From Podila epigama (lineage: Eukaryota > Mortierellomycota > Mortierellomycetes > Mortierellales > Mortierellaceae): a stretch of DNA of 36,443 bases. The stretch covers positions 1 through 36,443 of the forward strand of contig JAAAVE010000074.1 in NCBI GenBank assembly GCA_015679605.1, read 5' to 3'. The notes beneath the pieces are model-generated. The model searched no databases. It saw only the letters and a program-made list of their open reading frames with translations, and was not told the DNA's origin. The position numbers and the translations under genes were made by a program. The stretch's first letter is position 1; the number at the start of each line of letters is the position of its first letter. Below are positions 34,961-36,443 of the stretch, piece by piece.

Positions 34961-36241
34961 ATGAATAATCATCGCAAGCTTTACCTGTCTCATCTACTTA
35001 CATCATGGGTGGATCGCTCTTTTGAGTTTGCATTTTTCCTGTTGATATCCAAGGTCTACACACACTCATTACTGCAGGCTTCCATCTATGGCCTTACTAC
35101 GACTCTTGCCGCCCTGTTATTCAGCAATAGGATCGGCAACTGGATCAACATTCTGTCTCGACTAAACACATATAGGATCACTCTCAGCATCCAAAAGGCG
35201 AGCATCATCATCAGTGCAATCCTCTTCCACAACCTCAATAACTCTGAGGGAACGCAAAATGTTCTCTATGCCTTCATCATTGTCCTGGGATGTACTCTTA
35301 AACTTTCCTTCATCGGCAACAGCATCGCCATTGAGAAAGACTGGGTCGCGGTCATCACGGACGGACACCTAGAGCAGCTACTGCCTACTATGCGACGCAT
35401 CGATCTCGTCTGCAAGACACTGTCGCCCATTTTCATCGGGTATCTTTTGTCTGCGTCGTCCCTGGTCATCACACTTGTTATCTGCACCTGGACATGTGTC
35501 TCAACTGTAGTCGAGTACAATCTGATCAGTCAACTCCACCGTAATGTCCCTGCACTCAGCGTACGTTCGTCTCATAATTCAACGTCTTTGGCTACAGGAG
35601 AAGAAGAGGCCTCCGTTCCTGTCACCATACGAGAATACGTCAAACACAGGACCTTCTTGGCGACATTGGCTCTCGGTATGCTTTATATGAACTCCCTGTC
35701 CTTTGGCGGACCCATGACAGGTTACCTCGTGTATATCGGCTACAGCAGTGGACTGGTGGGTATAATGAAAGCCGTGTCTGGAATTGTGGGCGTCGCTGGT
35801 ACCTATTTAATGCCACTGCTGGCCAAGAGATTCGGCAACGTCAGAACGGGACTCTGGTCGATCTGGCAATTAGCTTTGACACTGTCACTTGTTGTCGTAG
35901 CCTTGACCAATCGCTTGGATTACATGGCAACGTCGATTTTGTTGTTTGGAGGCATGGCTGCAAGTCGACTCGGTCTTTGGATGTTTGATATTGCAGAGAA
36001 CCTGATCCTGCAAGAGTACACAGCGCCCATGCACATCACCAGTATCGCGGGTTGGCAATACAGCTTATGCAACTTTTTCGATCTATTGCAGTTTGTGCTG
36101 ACGATTGTTGTATCGGACCCAGCTCAGTTCATCATTCCAGCATCAATCTCTGCGGGGGCAATTGTTGGGGCTGCCATGATCTATACGTGGTTCGTCTGGA
36201 AGGATAGAGGACATTTACTGCATCCTCTAAAGTTCAAATAA
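34961..36241 (+). CDS. Ferroportin-family (SLC40) metal exporter
   Basis: Polytopic membrane transporter of the ferroportin/SLC40 group, which exports iron (or related divalent metals) across the plasma or vacuolar membrane. It is a single exon of 426 aa. The start KLYLSHLLTSWVDRSFEFA and the following QASIYGLTTTLAALLFSN align with the conserved first and second transmembrane helices of ferroportins. About ten to eleven hydrophobic segments follow, with a soluble loop near residues 195-225 (SSHNSTSLATGEEEASVP). ATG 34961 was chosen because family similarity begins only five residues later. Upstream in-frame codons reach 34865 but have no ATG. It is intronless while most neighbours are intron-rich. 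The metal and direction are inferred from the family. Confidence 0.85.
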   Translation: MNNHRKLYLSHLLTSWVDRSFEFAFFLLISKVYTHSLLQASIYGLTTTLAALLFSNRIGNWINILSRLNTYRITLSIQKASIIISAILFHNLNNSEGTQNVLYAFIIVLGCTLKLSFIGNSIAIEKDWVAVITDGHLEQLLPTMRRIDLVCKTLSPIFIGYLLSASSLVITLVICTWTCVSTVVEYNLISQLHRNVPALSVRSSHNSTSLATGEEEASVPVTIREYVKHRTFLATLALGMLYMNSLSFGGPMTGYLVYIGYSSGLVGIMKAVSGIVGVAGTYLMPLLAKRFGNVRTGLWSIWQLALTLSLVVVALTNRLDYMATSILLFGGMAASRLGLWMFDIAENLILQEYTAPMHITSIAGWQYSLCNFFDLLQFVLTIVVSDPAQFIIPASISAGAIVGAAMIYTWFVWKDRGHLLHPLKFK

Positions 36242-36443
36242 TCGACACGTCCAAGCCCAATTGACGGTTTTCCTTTAGCCGTCCTTCAGCAACAGGGCAG
36301 CCGATTTTGTAGTCATTGCCTATTCTATTAACCATATTAACATATACTACACCATCCCTATAGAATATATATCATTACCGTAACTCTAACGTTCGTTCCT
36401 GTCAATGTAGCCTTTGTTGAATATCTCAAACGCAGGGGCGCTC
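36242..36443. other. 3' flank of the transporter gene
   Basis: About 200 bp of AT-rich sequence with no coding signal; the window ends here. No canonical AATAAA is visible. Confidence 0.5.

Overview
This window is nuclear DNA from a filamentous fungus. It shows intron-rich genes (most introns 60-330 nt with GTA/GTR...YAG ends), pyrimidine-rich 5' regions, short intergenic gaps and clearly fungal or eukaryotic proteins. Gene content, intron density and low-complexity style suggest an early-diverging lineage, most likely Mortierellomycota. That placement is inference and no marker gene is present to prove it. I saw no rRNA, tRNA, CRISPR array or intact transposon.

Left third (1-15.4 kb, all + strand). 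A 2.3 kb leader full of simple repeats contains one GC-rich island that may be the last exon of an unknown small gene. It is followed by SEC16 (2345-9258, 6 exons, 2079 aa), a soluble fumarate reductase fused to cytochrome b5 (10937-13829, 4 exons, 618 aa) and the PDZ proteasome chaperone Nas2/PSMD9 (14054-15399, 6 exons, 236 aa).

Middle (15.6-30.6 kb, mostly - strand). SLX4 (21286-15614, 6 exons, 1704 aa) and the site-2 protease (23951-21428, 6 exons, 677 aa) lie head-to-tail with only 141 bp between them. The protease gene is divergent from MED7 (24334-25641, 5 exons, one apparently a GC-AG intron). Next come a RING protein with SUMO-interacting motifs that resembles Slx5-type STUbLs (27641-26069) and a Dma1/CHFR-type FHA-RING ligase (30584-27847). 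SLX4, the STUbL-like gene and the FHA-RING gene all belong to ubiquitin/SUMO-linked genome-maintenance pathways. Their proximity may be coincidence.

Right part (30.6-36.4 kb). A gene-poor 2.8 kb stretch holds broken coding-like segments and a 10-bp minisatellite between short direct repeats. It is followed by an intronless, TATA-box-driven ricin-B-type lectin gene (33374-33787), a decayed Myb/SANT-like fragment, a possible small unknown gene, and an intronless ferroportin-family transporter (34961-36241).

All exon structures were built by hand from splice signals, reading phase and family conservation. Each multi-exon model closes in frame.
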